NCBI GenBank assembly: GCA_900544455.1
Contig: UQVJ01000049.1
Location: 1 to 13,098 of the forward strand
From: an uncultured Eggerthella sp.
Lineage (GTDB): Bacteria > Actinomycetota > Coriobacteriia > Coriobacteriales > Eggerthellaceae
DNA length: 13,098 bases
Direction of reading: 5' to 3'
Below, piece after piece: positions 6,963 to 13,098 of this stretch (positions within the stretch are counted from its first letter, which is position 1; the number at the start of each line of letters is the position of its first letter). The position numbers and the translations under genes are program-made. A model generated the notes under the pieces. The model saw only the letters and a list, made by a program, of their open reading frames with translations, had not been told where the DNA came from and ran no database searches.

Positions 6963-7976
6963 ATGAACAAGCTTGATGTTCTGAACCTAATCAGCCCGCA
7001 GATGAAAGCGGTGCTGGAAGTGGAGGACAGCCTTGCTGGCGACGCTAACGACACCAGCGTAGGATTCGAGCAGATGCGCGCGAATTACATCGAGGGACGT
7101 AAGTTCTGGGTTAAGGGTGGTCCCGAAATGGTGGCTAAGCTCGACTCGGAGATTGACGGTCCTAACGGCGCAATTCCCGTTCGCTTCTACTATCCCACTG
7201 AAGAATCTTACAAGGGGCGTACTGATGGTACGACGAAGACCCCGACCATCGTATACGTACACGGTGGTGGTTGGGTTCTGGGTAACCTTGAAACGCACGA
7301 TCGCATTTGTCGTGTACTCGCCGAAAAGAGCGAAGCAATCGTGGTGGCAGTTGATTACCGCCTGTCTCCCGAGGCTAAGTTCCCCTCGGCAGTCCATGAA
7401 GTTGCAGCGGTAGCAAAGCATCTTCATGAGAACGCTGGTCAGTACGGTATCGATGCTGATCGCATGGGCATGGCGGGTGATTCCGGTGGAGCACATCTTA
7501 ACCTCGCTGCAACCCTTTACCTTCGCCAAGAAGTGGGCGATGCCTCCTACATTAAGGCACTGCTCCTTTACTACGGCTGCTACGGTTTGATCGATTCCGC
7601 TTCTCGTCGACTTCTCGGCGGTGCATGGGATGGTCTGACCGAAGAGGATTGGCCATTCTACATCGGCAACTACGCTGAAGACCCTGTGGCAATTCAGAAC
7701 GAGCCGTATTTCAATCTCTTCCTCAACGATCTGTCTCGCGATATGCCTGCGTGTTACATCGCGGCAGCTGAGTACGACCCTCTGAAGGATGACTCGGCAA
7801 CTCTCGCAGCAATTTGCGAGCAGTACGGAACTCCTTGTAAGTACGAGGTGTTCGAAGGCACTATCCACGCATTCCTGCATTACATGCGAGTGCTTGATGA
7901 TGCAAATGATGCTCTCGAGCATGGTGCAAGCTTCTTCCGAGAAGTATGCGGCATGGGTTTAAGGGGTATCAACTAG
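6963..7976 (+). CDS. HSL-family alpha/beta hydrolase (esterase-like)
   Basis: A 337-residue member of the hormone-sensitive-lipase group (E. coli Aes-like), which hydrolyses short-chain or aryl carboxylic esters in the cytoplasm. The oxyanion-hole motif HGGG is at 100-103, followed by DYRLSPEAKFP (131-141). The nucleophile Ser174 is in GDSGG (172-176), the probable acid Asp272 is in EYDPLKDD, and the base His302 is in TIHAF. All catalytic elements are present, at family-typical spacing. The first 60 residues form the usual helical cap. No signal peptide is seen. AAGGGAAG precedes the ATG. It lies 63 bases after the MFS gene and 129 before caiA on the same strand. No such enzyme belongs to the enterobacterial cai operon, so it may release the acid from an imported ester; cleavage of a thioester or lactone is also possible. 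Both roles are inferred. Confidence 0.9.
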   Translation: MNKLDVLNLISPQMKAVLEVEDSLAGDANDTSVGFEQMRANYIEGRKFWVKGGPEMVAKLDSEIDGPNGAIPVRFYYPTEESYKGRTDGTTKTPTIVYVHGGGWVLGNLETHDRICRVLAEKSEAIVVAVDYRLSPEAKFPSAVHEVAAVAKHLHENAGQYGIDADRMGMAGDSGGAHLNLAATLYLRQEVGDASYIKALLLYYGCYGLIDSASRRLLGGAWDGLTEEDWPFYIGNYAEDPVAIQNEPYFNLFLNDLSRDMPACYIAAAEYDPLKDDSATLAAICEQYGTPCKYEVFEGTIHAFLHYMRVLDDANDALEHGASFFREVCGMGLRGIN

Positions 7977-8023
7977 CGAATTATCCCAGCGCTGCTAGCG
8001 ACGGGGGTTCGAAATAGCTTTTG

Positions 8024-8089
8024 CGGGCCCGGGAGAGGAACCACGATGGCTTGCAGGGGCAAAACAAAAATTTGACGGCACGGGCCGTC
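8024..8089 (+). other. Intercistronic inverted repeats before caiA
   Basis: The 129-base gap upstream of caiA holds a short self-complementary CGGGCCCG (8024-8031) and a hairpin with arms GACGGC (8074-8079) and GCCGTC (8084-8089) around ACGG. The hairpin ends about six bases before the AAGGAGG ribosome binding site, so it could affect initiation or protect the downstream mRNA. No U-tract follows. Confidence 0.55.
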
Positions 8090-8105
8090 GGAAAAGGAGG
8101 ACACA

Positions 8106-9254
8106 ATGGATTTCAAGTTGAGTGATGATCAGGAGCTCATCGTTCAGGCATACAAGGACTACATGGAGAGTGAGCCTTGGGACCAGTACTTCCTGGAGTG
8201 CGACGAAAAGCATGAGTATCCGCTTCGCTGGGTTAAGGGTCTGTGCGATCTCGGCTTCGACCAGATCATGCTTCCCGAGAGCCATGGCGGTGCCGGCCTT
8301 GAGCAGCCTCTCGTAACCCTGATGGCTGTTTACGAGGTTCTTGGCCAGTATGGTGGACCTACCTACGTTCTGTACCAGCTTCCCGGCTTCGAGACCATCA
8401 TTCGCGAGGGTACTCAGGAGCAGATTGATGCTGTAATGGCTTACCTCGGCACCGGTGAGCAGATCTGGAACTCCGCTTGCACCGAGCCCGGCGCTGGCTC
8501 TGACGTTTCTAGCCTGACCACCAACTACAAGCGTCGCGACGGCAAGATCTACCTGAACGGCACCAAGACCTTCATCACCTCTTCCAAGGGTGTTAAGTGG
8601 CTGGTAATCATGGCTAAGAACGCTGATGATCCTTCCGTATTCACCGAGTTCATGGTTGATATGACCAAGCCCGGTGTTGAACTTGGCCCTCTGAACAAGC
8701 TTGGTCTTCGCATGGACAGCTGCTGCGAGGTTTACCTCAACGACGTTGAACTTGAAGAGTCTGACATCTTCGGCAAGGAAGGCAACGGCTTCAACCGCGG
8801 CATCGGCGACTTCAACTTCGAGCGTTGGCTGGTAGGCGCTTGCGACTACGGTACGGCAATCTGCGCTTATGAGGATGCCCTCAAGCATGCTAACACCCGC
8901 GAGGCATTCGGCAAGACCATCGGTCGTTTCCAGCTCAACCAGCTCAAGATCGCTGAAATGACCATTAAGCTCGACGCCATGAAGAACATGCTTTACGAAA
9001 CCGCATGGAAGGCTGACATGAACGGTGGCAACCTCGACGCAGGCGAAGCAGCAATGTGCAAGTACTTCTGCGCAAATGCTTCTTTCAAGGTCGTAGACGA
9101 CGCTATGCAGATCATGGGCGGTATCGCAGTTGCTTCCGAGCACCGCATCAACCGCATTTGGCGCGACCTGCGTGTTGATCGTATCTCCGGTGGTACCGAC
9201 GAGATGATGATTCTCACCACCGCTAAGAACGCTCTGAAGAAGTATCGTCAGTAG
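8106..9254 (+). CDS. caiA: CaiA-type acyl-CoA dehydrogenase / enoyl-CoA reductase
   Basis: A 382-residue acyl-CoA dehydrogenase-fold flavoprotein (E. coli CaiA, crotonobetainyl-CoA reductase, is 380). CaiA reduces crotonobetainyl-CoA to gamma-butyrobetainyl-CoA with electrons from an electron-transfer flavoprotein. Near-identical blocks to CaiA as I recall it include MDFxLxDxQEL at the start, PTYVLYQLPG (85-94), REGTQEQID, TEPGAGSDVSSL (127-138, flavin contact), KLGLRMDSCCE (198-208), GREGNGFNR-like GKEGNGFNR (223-231), GRFQL, MKNMLYE, AAMCKYFCANA (315-325) and RDLRVDRISGG (353-363). As in CaiA, the position of the usual catalytic Glu (the E of a YEGT motif) is Gly362. GGAGG precedes the ATG. 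Every lysine codon I checked is AAG. No ETF genes are in the window. The actual enoyl-CoA could differ from crotonobetainyl-CoA. Confidence 0.93.
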   Translation: MDFKLSDDQELIVQAYKDYMESEPWDQYFLECDEKHEYPLRWVKGLCDLGFDQIMLPESHGGAGLEQPLVTLMAVYEVLGQYGGPTYVLYQLPGFETIIREGTQEQIDAVMAYLGTGEQIWNSACTEPGAGSDVSSLTTNYKRRDGKIYLNGTKTFITSSKGVKWLVIMAKNADDPSVFTEFMVDMTKPGVELGPLNKLGLRMDSCCEVYLNDVELEESDIFGKEGNGFNRGIGDFNFERWLVGACDYGTAICAYEDALKHANTREAFGKTIGRFQLNQLKIAEMTIKLDAMKNMLYETAWKADMNGGNLDAGEAAMCKYFCANASFKVVDDAMQIMGGIAVASEHRINRIWRDLRVDRISGGTDEMMILTTAKNALKKYRQ

Positions 9255-9269
9255 CTTTCTCTCTCAGCA

Positions 9270-9330
9270 CCGCGAGGGGATCGCGGAGTTGTGACGGATT
9301 TTCTGCTAAGAGGGGCCCCTCTGGGGCCCC
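9270..9330 (+). other. Two intercistronic hairpins between caiA and caiB
   Basis: The 97-base gap holds CCGCGA/TCGCGG (9270-9275 and 9281-9286, five-base loop) and GGGGCCCC/GGGGCCCC (9312-9319 and 9323-9330, loop TCT). In the second the two arms are identical and each is self-complementary. Neither is followed by a U-tract. The AAGGAGG for caiB begins five bases after the second. Confidence 0.65.
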
Positions 9331-9351
9331 ACATCAAGGAGGAAAAATATT

Positions 9352-10563
9352 ATGGCAATGCCAACTGAAAAACCATCATTCGGTACACTCGACGGCGTTA
9401 AGGTCGTTTACGCAGCAGTAGAACTCGCTTGCCCCAAGGCATGCGACCTCATGGCTGACTGGGGTGCTGACGTTACTTGGCTTGAGAACACGGGCGCAGG
9501 CGACACCATCCGCGACACTGCTTACATCAAGCAGGCTGAGCGTCGTAATCAGCGTTCCGTTGCTCTTAACTACTTCTCTGAAGAGGGTAAGGAAATCTTC
9601 TTCAAGATGATCAAGGATGCAGATATTTTCCTCGAGGCATCTAAGGGCGGTACCTGGGCACGCAAGGGGATCACTGACGAGGTTCTTTGGGCCATCAATC
9701 CTAAGCTTGTTATCGTTCACATCTCTGGCTTTGGCCAGGAGGGCGATCCGAAGATGGTTAAGCGCGCAGCTTACGACCTGACGGTAATGGCTTACTCTGG
9801 TCTTATCATGCAGAACGGTACCGAGGAGCAGCCCATGCTTCCTGGACCTTACATGGGCGACTACCTGAACACCCTTATGATCGCTGCATCCACTCTGTCT
9901 GCCCTGTATCGTGCAGAGAAGACCGGTAAGGGCGAGTCCATCGACCTTGCTATGTATGAGACCCTGTTGTCCATCGGTCAGTACTACCTCGTTGACTACC
10001 TCAACGCTGGCATCAAGTGGCCTCGTCCTGGCGCACGTAACCAGAACCTCTGCGGTATCGGCGAGTTCCAGTGCAAGGACGGCTTCCTGGGCGTATGCCT
10101 CTACGGCGTAGACCAGAACAAGCACTTCCTGGAAACCATCGGTCTTGGCCACCTGTGGGGTACTGAGGATATTCCCGAGGACACCTCCGGTCTGTGGCTC
10201 TCCAATCCTCATGCCGATGAGATCCAGAAGGCATTTGAGGACTACTGCCTCGAGCACTCCAAGTATGAGATCGAAGAAGACTTCGCTGCTCATCGCATTG
10301 CTGCTCAGGTTGTTCTTGATATGGAAGACCTGGTTAAGGAAGAGCATCTTGCTCTGCGTAACACGTGGGTTGACTGGAAGACCGCTGATGGCGATACCTT
10401 CCATGGCTTGGGCGTATTCCCCAAGTTCAAGAACAACCCCGGTGAGATTTGGCGTCCTATGCCCCATCAGGGTGGCGACACTGTCGACGTACTCACCAAG
10501 CTTGGTTACACCGAGGATCAGATCAATGGGCTCCTCGAAGCCGGCGTGGTAAAAGCTAGCTAA
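9352..10563 (+). CDS. caiB: CaiB-type family III CoA-transferase
   Basis: A 403-residue family III (CaiB/BaiF) CoA-transferase; E. coli CaiB is 405. CaiB moves CoA from gamma-butyrobetainyl-CoA to an incoming carnitine or crotonobetaine, saving ATP during reduction. The protein aligns with CaiB over its length as I recall it: LMADWGADVTWLEN (33-46, CoA site), EASKGGTWARKGITDEVLW (95-113), HISGFGQ (123-129), Asp170 in PYMGDY at the position of the catalytic Asp169, TGKGESIDLAMYE (191-203), and near the C-terminus PKFKNNPGEIWRPMP. The ATG is nine bases after AAGGAGG; a second Met follows two codons on. It lies 97 bases after caiA. Codon use is strongly biased, like that of caiA. The family acts on many acids, so carnitine is not proven, but the resemblance is to CaiB rather than to FRC or BaiF. 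Confidence 0.92.
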   Translation: MAMPTEKPSFGTLDGVKVVYAAVELACPKACDLMADWGADVTWLENTGAGDTIRDTAYIKQAERRNQRSVALNYFSEEGKEIFFKMIKDADIFLEASKGGTWARKGITDEVLWAINPKLVIVHISGFGQEGDPKMVKRAAYDLTVMAYSGLIMQNGTEEQPMLPGPYMGDYLNTLMIAASTLSALYRAEKTGKGESIDLAMYETLLSIGQYYLVDYLNAGIKWPRPGARNQNLCGIGEFQCKDGFLGVCLYGVDQNKHFLETIGLGHLWGTEDIPEDTSGLWLSNPHADEIQKAFEDYCLEHSKYEIEEDFAAHRIAAQVVLDMEDLVKEEHLALRNTWVDWKTADGDTFHGLGVFPKFKNNPGEIWRPMPHQGGDTVDVLTKLGYTEDQINGLLEAGVVKAS

Positions 10564-10632
10564 GCATTCTTTCTAATAGCCGCCAATTTGACCTTCTTCC
10601 CCCTCCCTTATTGGTTGGCTCGTTATTCCTGT

Positions 10633-10660
10633 GCCCCTCCTGGGTTTTCCCAGGAGGGGC
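10633..10660 (+). other. Strong 12-bp hairpin after caiB
   Basis: Perfect arms GCCCCTCCTGGG (10633-10644) and CCCAGGAGGGGC (10649-10660) close on TTTT. This is the most stable simple hairpin in the window. The bases after it are purine-rich rather than T-rich, so it is not a classical intrinsic terminator. It probably marks or protects the 3' end of the upstream mRNA and may cause partial termination. Confidence 0.8.
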
Positions 10661-10678
10661 GAATGAGAGGGGGTTGCG

Positions 10679-10785
10679 TTTCTCCGCGAAAGGGCGGACG
10701 GGTTACTGGGAGTTGTCCGTCCTTTCGTTGAGAAATGTAAAACGGCATGGGGGTGCCGTAAAAGTGCGAAAGGCAAATGCCTTCG
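10679..10785 (+). other. Cluster of three hairpins in the caiC leader
   Basis: First, CGAAAGGGCGGAC (10687-10699) pairs with GTCCGTCCTTTCG (10715-10727) over 13 bp with one G-U, and TTTCTC/GAGAAA (10679-10684, 10730-10735) extends it. Second, ACGGCA (10742-10747) pairs with TGCCGT (10754-10759). Third, CGAA-A-GGCA (10767-10775, one bulged A) pairs with TGCCTTCG (10778-10785), ending eight bases before AGGGGG. With the hairpin at 10633-10660, almost the whole 245-base gap before caiC is foldable. No known riboswitch family was recognised. Confidence 0.65.
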
Positions 10786-10808
10786 TTGTATAAAGGGGGA
10801 TGAACAAG

Positions 10809-12425
10809 ATGACCGATATCGTGGGAAATGAAACACTTCGCAGTTTATGGGAAACCATGGCTGATCGATGCGCTGACCGCGACTTTATGGTTTTCGAGAA
10901 TCGTGTAGGTAGTGTTTTTGAGTATACCTACGCTCAGTTCGATGAAGACGTTAACCGAATTGCCAACGTTTTCCTTTCCCTTGATGTGCAAAAGGGCGAT
11001 TTTGTAGCCCTGCATTTGCATAGCTCTCCAGAGTTTTTGATGTGCCTGTTCGGCCTTGCGAAAATCGGTGCTGTCGCTGTCCCTGTGAACGAACAGTATC
11101 TTGCGGATGAGACCGAGTACATCCTTGACACCGCTCAGGTCAAATGTGCAGTTGTTGAGCCTTTGTATCTTGCTACCTACCAAGAACTCGTAAAGCGCGG
11201 CCGTAGGTTTGAGAAAGGAATCCTTGTTGCCCGCGCAGGTCAGGATTCGCCAGTTTGCGACATCGAGTATCCTTCAATGTTCTGTCGCTCCAGGCAGCAG
11301 CCACAGGATGAACAGGCATTTTATGATTTTTGGAGCATGCGTTGCGCTGAGCAACCGGTATTGCGCGAAAAACGTCCGCTGAGCTCCTCTGATCCTGCTC
11401 AGATTATCTTTACTTCGGGCACCACATCGCGTCCTAAGGGCGTTGTGGTTACCCATGCGAATATGATCTTCTCTGGTCTTTATGGAGACTGGGAAGTTTC
11501 TCTTCGTGGGTCCGATCGAGTTCTTTCGACCATGCCGGCATGCCATTCCAACTTCCAGCTAGCTGCGCTCATGCCGGTTGTTACCGCTGGAGCGACGATT
11601 GTCATCGTTGAAAAGTTCTCTGCTCATCGCTTCTGGAAGCAGGTAAGGCACTATCGCGCCACGGTAATCCAGCTTGTTGCCATGATGCTTCGTACGGTAA
11701 TGCTTCAGGAGGTTGATCCTGAAGAAAAGAACCATTGCGTACGTGAGGCCTTGTACTTCATCAGCGTTTCCGACGAAGAGAAGGAAGCCTTCGAGGAGCG
11801 CTTTAACGTTAAGATCATGAATACTTATGGCTCTACCGAGAGCATCGGTTGGGTATTGACCGATCCTCCTGTTGGCAAGCGCATGTGGCCATCGGTTGGT
11901 CGTGCTGGATTGAGCTATGAGGTTCGTATCGCCGATAAGAATGACAATGAGCTTCCACACGGTGAGACGGGCGAGATCCAGGTTAAGGGTGTCCGAGGCA
12001 GGACCGTGATGCTTGAATACCTGAACAACCCTAAGGCAACAGAAGAAACTTTTAGCGCCGATGGTTGGTTGAAGACAGGCGATCAGGGTTACCAGGATGA
12101 CAATGGCTGGTTCTACTTCGTTGATCGTAAGTCGAACATGGTGAAGCGTGCCGGAGAAAATATCTCAACGAGCGAAATCGAGAAGATACTCGAAGAGCAT
12201 CCTTTATGCGCCGAAGCTGCTGTAATTGGCGTTGAGGATCCGATTCGTGACATGGCGCTTAAGGCGTTCGTTCTTCCCGTAAAGGGTGCAAAGCTGACCC
12301 CTGAAGAGGTTGAGGAGTATTGCCGAAACCATATGGCATCGTTTAAGGTACCGTCATTTTTTGAGATCGTTTCCGATTTTCCTCGAACATGCAGCATGAA
12401 AATCGAGAAGAAGCTTCTAAGATAG
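10809..12425 (+). CDS. caiC: CaiC-type acyl-CoA ligase (AMP-forming)
   Basis: A 538-residue ANL-family acid:CoA ligase; E. coli CaiC is about 517. CaiC activates carnitine, crotonobetaine or gamma-butyrobetaine to the CoA ester with ATP. The start (MTDIVGNETLRSLWE) resembles CaiC's own N-terminus. Landmarks are ALHLHSSPEF (67-76), FGLAKIGAVAVPVN (81-94), the P-loop FTSGTTSRPKG (201-211), EKFSAHRFW (268-276), TYGSTES (339-345), TGD (423-425), FVDRKSNMVKRAGENIS (437-453) and PRTCSMK with the probable catalytic Lys531. The usual SGK of that last motif reads SMK. About 20 extra residues lie between 145 and 185. The in-frame ATG at 10800 abuts the AAAGGGGG ribosome binding site, so the ATG at 10809 is preferred. 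It is separated from caiB by 245 structured bases, and codon bias is weaker, so it may be expressed less than caiAB. Confidence 0.92.
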   Translation: MTDIVGNETLRSLWETMADRCADRDFMVFENRVGSVFEYTYAQFDEDVNRIANVFLSLDVQKGDFVALHLHSSPEFLMCLFGLAKIGAVAVPVNEQYLADETEYILDTAQVKCAVVEPLYLATYQELVKRGRRFEKGILVARAGQDSPVCDIEYPSMFCRSRQQPQDEQAFYDFWSMRCAEQPVLREKRPLSSSDPAQIIFTSGTTSRPKGVVVTHANMIFSGLYGDWEVSLRGSDRVLSTMPACHSNFQLAALMPVVTAGATIVIVEKFSAHRFWKQVRHYRATVIQLVAMMLRTVMLQEVDPEEKNHCVREALYFISVSDEEKEAFEERFNVKIMNTYGSTESIGWVLTDPPVGKRMWPSVGRAGLSYEVRIADKNDNELPHGETGEIQVKGVRGRTVMLEYLNNPKATEETFSADGWLKTGDQGYQDDNGWFYFVDRKSNMVKRAGENISTSEIEKILEEHPLCAEAAVIGVEDPIRDMALKAFVLPVKGAKLTPEEVEEYCRNHMASFKVPSFFEIVSDFPRTCSMKIEKKLLR

Positions 12426-12447
12426 CCCGTTTCAATAGGGCAAGAGG

Positions 12448-12474
12448 GGAGGAGTGCATAGTTTGCTCCTCCTT
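12448..12474 (+). terminator. Possible weak terminator after caiC
   Basis: GGAGGAG (12448-12454) pairs with CTCCTCC (12466-12472) around an 11-base loop. The following bases (TTATCATA) are T-poor, so termination would be inefficient and read-through into the next MFS gene is likely. Confidence 0.45.
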
Positions 12475-12482
12475 ATCATATA

Positions 12483-12500
12483 GTGAGGCGCTTGCCTCAC
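12483..12500 (+). other. Hairpin in the leader of the second MFS gene
   Basis: A perfect 7-bp stem (GTGAGGC / GCCTCAC) with a GCTT loop, again without a U-tract. It continues the pattern of hairpins between the operon genes. Confidence 0.55.
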
Positions 12501-12555
12501 GTTGAGGAGAGCGACGCATGGTTTCGTATTGCGTCGCGCAGAGGGCTGATAGTGC

Positions 12556-13098
12556 ATGAGTGCATCGAGTAACAAGAAACCTAAAGCAGAAAGACCTCCT
12601 ACCGCTTCTATCGGAAAGGGCTTGGGGGACACTGCAAGAAAGGCTAAGAGCGCCGCTAAACGAACGGCGAAACGTACCATTGACGATGTGGCAATGACGC
12701 CGTTCCTTCGCAAGATCGTTTTCTTTTCGAGCGGTGGATCGTTTTTGGACGGTTATGTGCTTGCACTCATTGGTGTTGCTCTGACACAAATCACTCCCTT
12801 GTTCGATCTTACTGAAACGTGGAGCGCTCTGATCGGTGCTTCAGTATTTTTGGGCATTTTGATCGGTACCGTTATCGGCGGTTATCTTACTGATCTAATT
12901 GGACGTCGCGTCATGTTTATCATCGACTTGATTGCCATTGCGGCGTTTTCGATTTTCTCGGTATTTGTTGCTGATCCTTTGAGTTTGGCCATAGCGCGTT
13001 TCTTCATCGGCGTGTTTGTTGGAGCGGACTACCCGATTGCGACATCAATGATTGCCGAGTTCACCCCTACGCATCATCGTTCCATTTCGATGGGCATG
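12556..13098 (+). CDS. MFS transporter, sugar-porter-like, N-terminal part (runs off window)
   Basis: The first 181 codons of an MFS transporter; the frame is open to the window edge. After a basic 50-residue N-terminal tail rich in Lys, Arg and Ala, the first helix begins near FFSSGGSFLDGYVLALIGVAL. The loop signature GGYLTDLIGRR follows helix 2, and RFFIGVFVGADYPIATSMIAEF is typical of the sugar porter and aromatic-acid/metabolite:proton symporter branches. The ATG at 12556 is the first in frame after a TAG at 12550-12552; the ribosome binding site (AGAGGG, about ten bases away) is weak. It follows caiC by 130 bases on the same strand and may be the last gene of the operon or the start of a new one. 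It could provide a second route for substrate or product. Its branch differs from the first MFS gene, so the two are unlikely to be recent duplicates. Confidence 0.85.
   Translation, partial: MSASSNKKPKAERPPTASIGKGLGDTARKAKSAAKRTAKRTIDDVAMTPFLRKIVFFSSGGSFLDGYVLALIGVALTQITPLFDLTETWSALIGASVFLGILIGTVIGGYLTDLIGRRVMFIIDLIAIAAFSIFSVFVADPLSLAIARFFIGVFVGADYPIATSMIAEFTPTHHRSISMGM

Noticed and set aside
9312..9330. Two GGGGCCCC units as a direct repeat or attachment site
   Set aside because: The units are self-complementary and form a simple hairpin; no integrase or second distant copy supports an attachment site.
6987..10467. Long minus-strand open frames opposite the hydrolase, caiA and caiB (311, 382 and 363 codons)
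   Set aside because: Same cause as above; the plus-strand proteins carry full family motifs and the minus-strand translations none.
10633..10660. Hairpin after caiB as a full Rho-independent terminator
   Set aside because: The stem is excellent but no T-run follows, and caiC, a functional partner, lies downstream on the same strand.

Overview
The window looks like chromosomal DNA of a strictly anaerobic, gut- or oral-type actinobacterium of the Coriobacteriia, probably Eggerthellaceae. The main clue is the regulator at 3766-5274, a twelve-helix membrane domain fused to a C-terminal LuxR-type helix-turn-helix. That architecture is common in this group and rare elsewhere. Base composition is near 50% GC by eye, low for Eggerthellaceae, so the family assignment is an inference and the genus is left open.

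Left part (1-3791), apparently housekeeping or accessory genes: a DegV-family fatty-acid-binding protein (185-1057, minus); an alpha/beta hydrolase (1275-2093, minus); a divergent, truncated XRE-type DNA-binding gene (2231-2395, plus) with a perfect palindrome upstream and an intrinsic terminator over its 3' end; a LacX-type aldose-1-epimerase-like protein (2475-3362, plus); and a small basic protein of unknown function (3522-3791, plus). The last overlaps, tail to tail, the 3' end and terminator of the membrane LuxR regulator.

Right part (3766-13098), the centre of interest: the membrane LuxR regulator is transcribed divergently from an apparent operon of five genes plus the start of a sixth. 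In order these are an MFS transporter (5583-6899), an HSL-family alpha/beta hydrolase (6963-7976), a CaiA-type acyl-CoA dehydrogenase/reductase (8106-9254), a CaiB-type family III CoA-transferase (9352-10563), a CaiC-type acyl-CoA ligase (10809-12425), and a second MFS transporter cut off by the window edge (12556 onward). The three Cai-like proteins match my recollection of E. coli CaiA, CaiB and CaiC along their whole length. However, the BCCT carnitine antiporter CaiT, the hydratase CaiD and the accessory proteins CaiE and CaiF are absent from the window. In their place are MFS carriers, an esterase-like hydrolase and a membrane-bound LuxR regulator.

The simplest model is import of an acid (or its ester), possible ester cleavage, activation by CaiC, CoA recycling by CaiB, and reduction of the 2-enoyl-CoA by CaiA as an electron sink. 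The true substrate may be a betaine or another unsaturated carboxylic acid. Nearly every gap in the operon carries one or more hairpins without a U-tract, most strikingly the 245-base gap before caiC. The first four genes have strongly biased codon use, which suggests high expression.

No rRNA, tRNA, CRISPR array, insertion sequence or origin was recognised.
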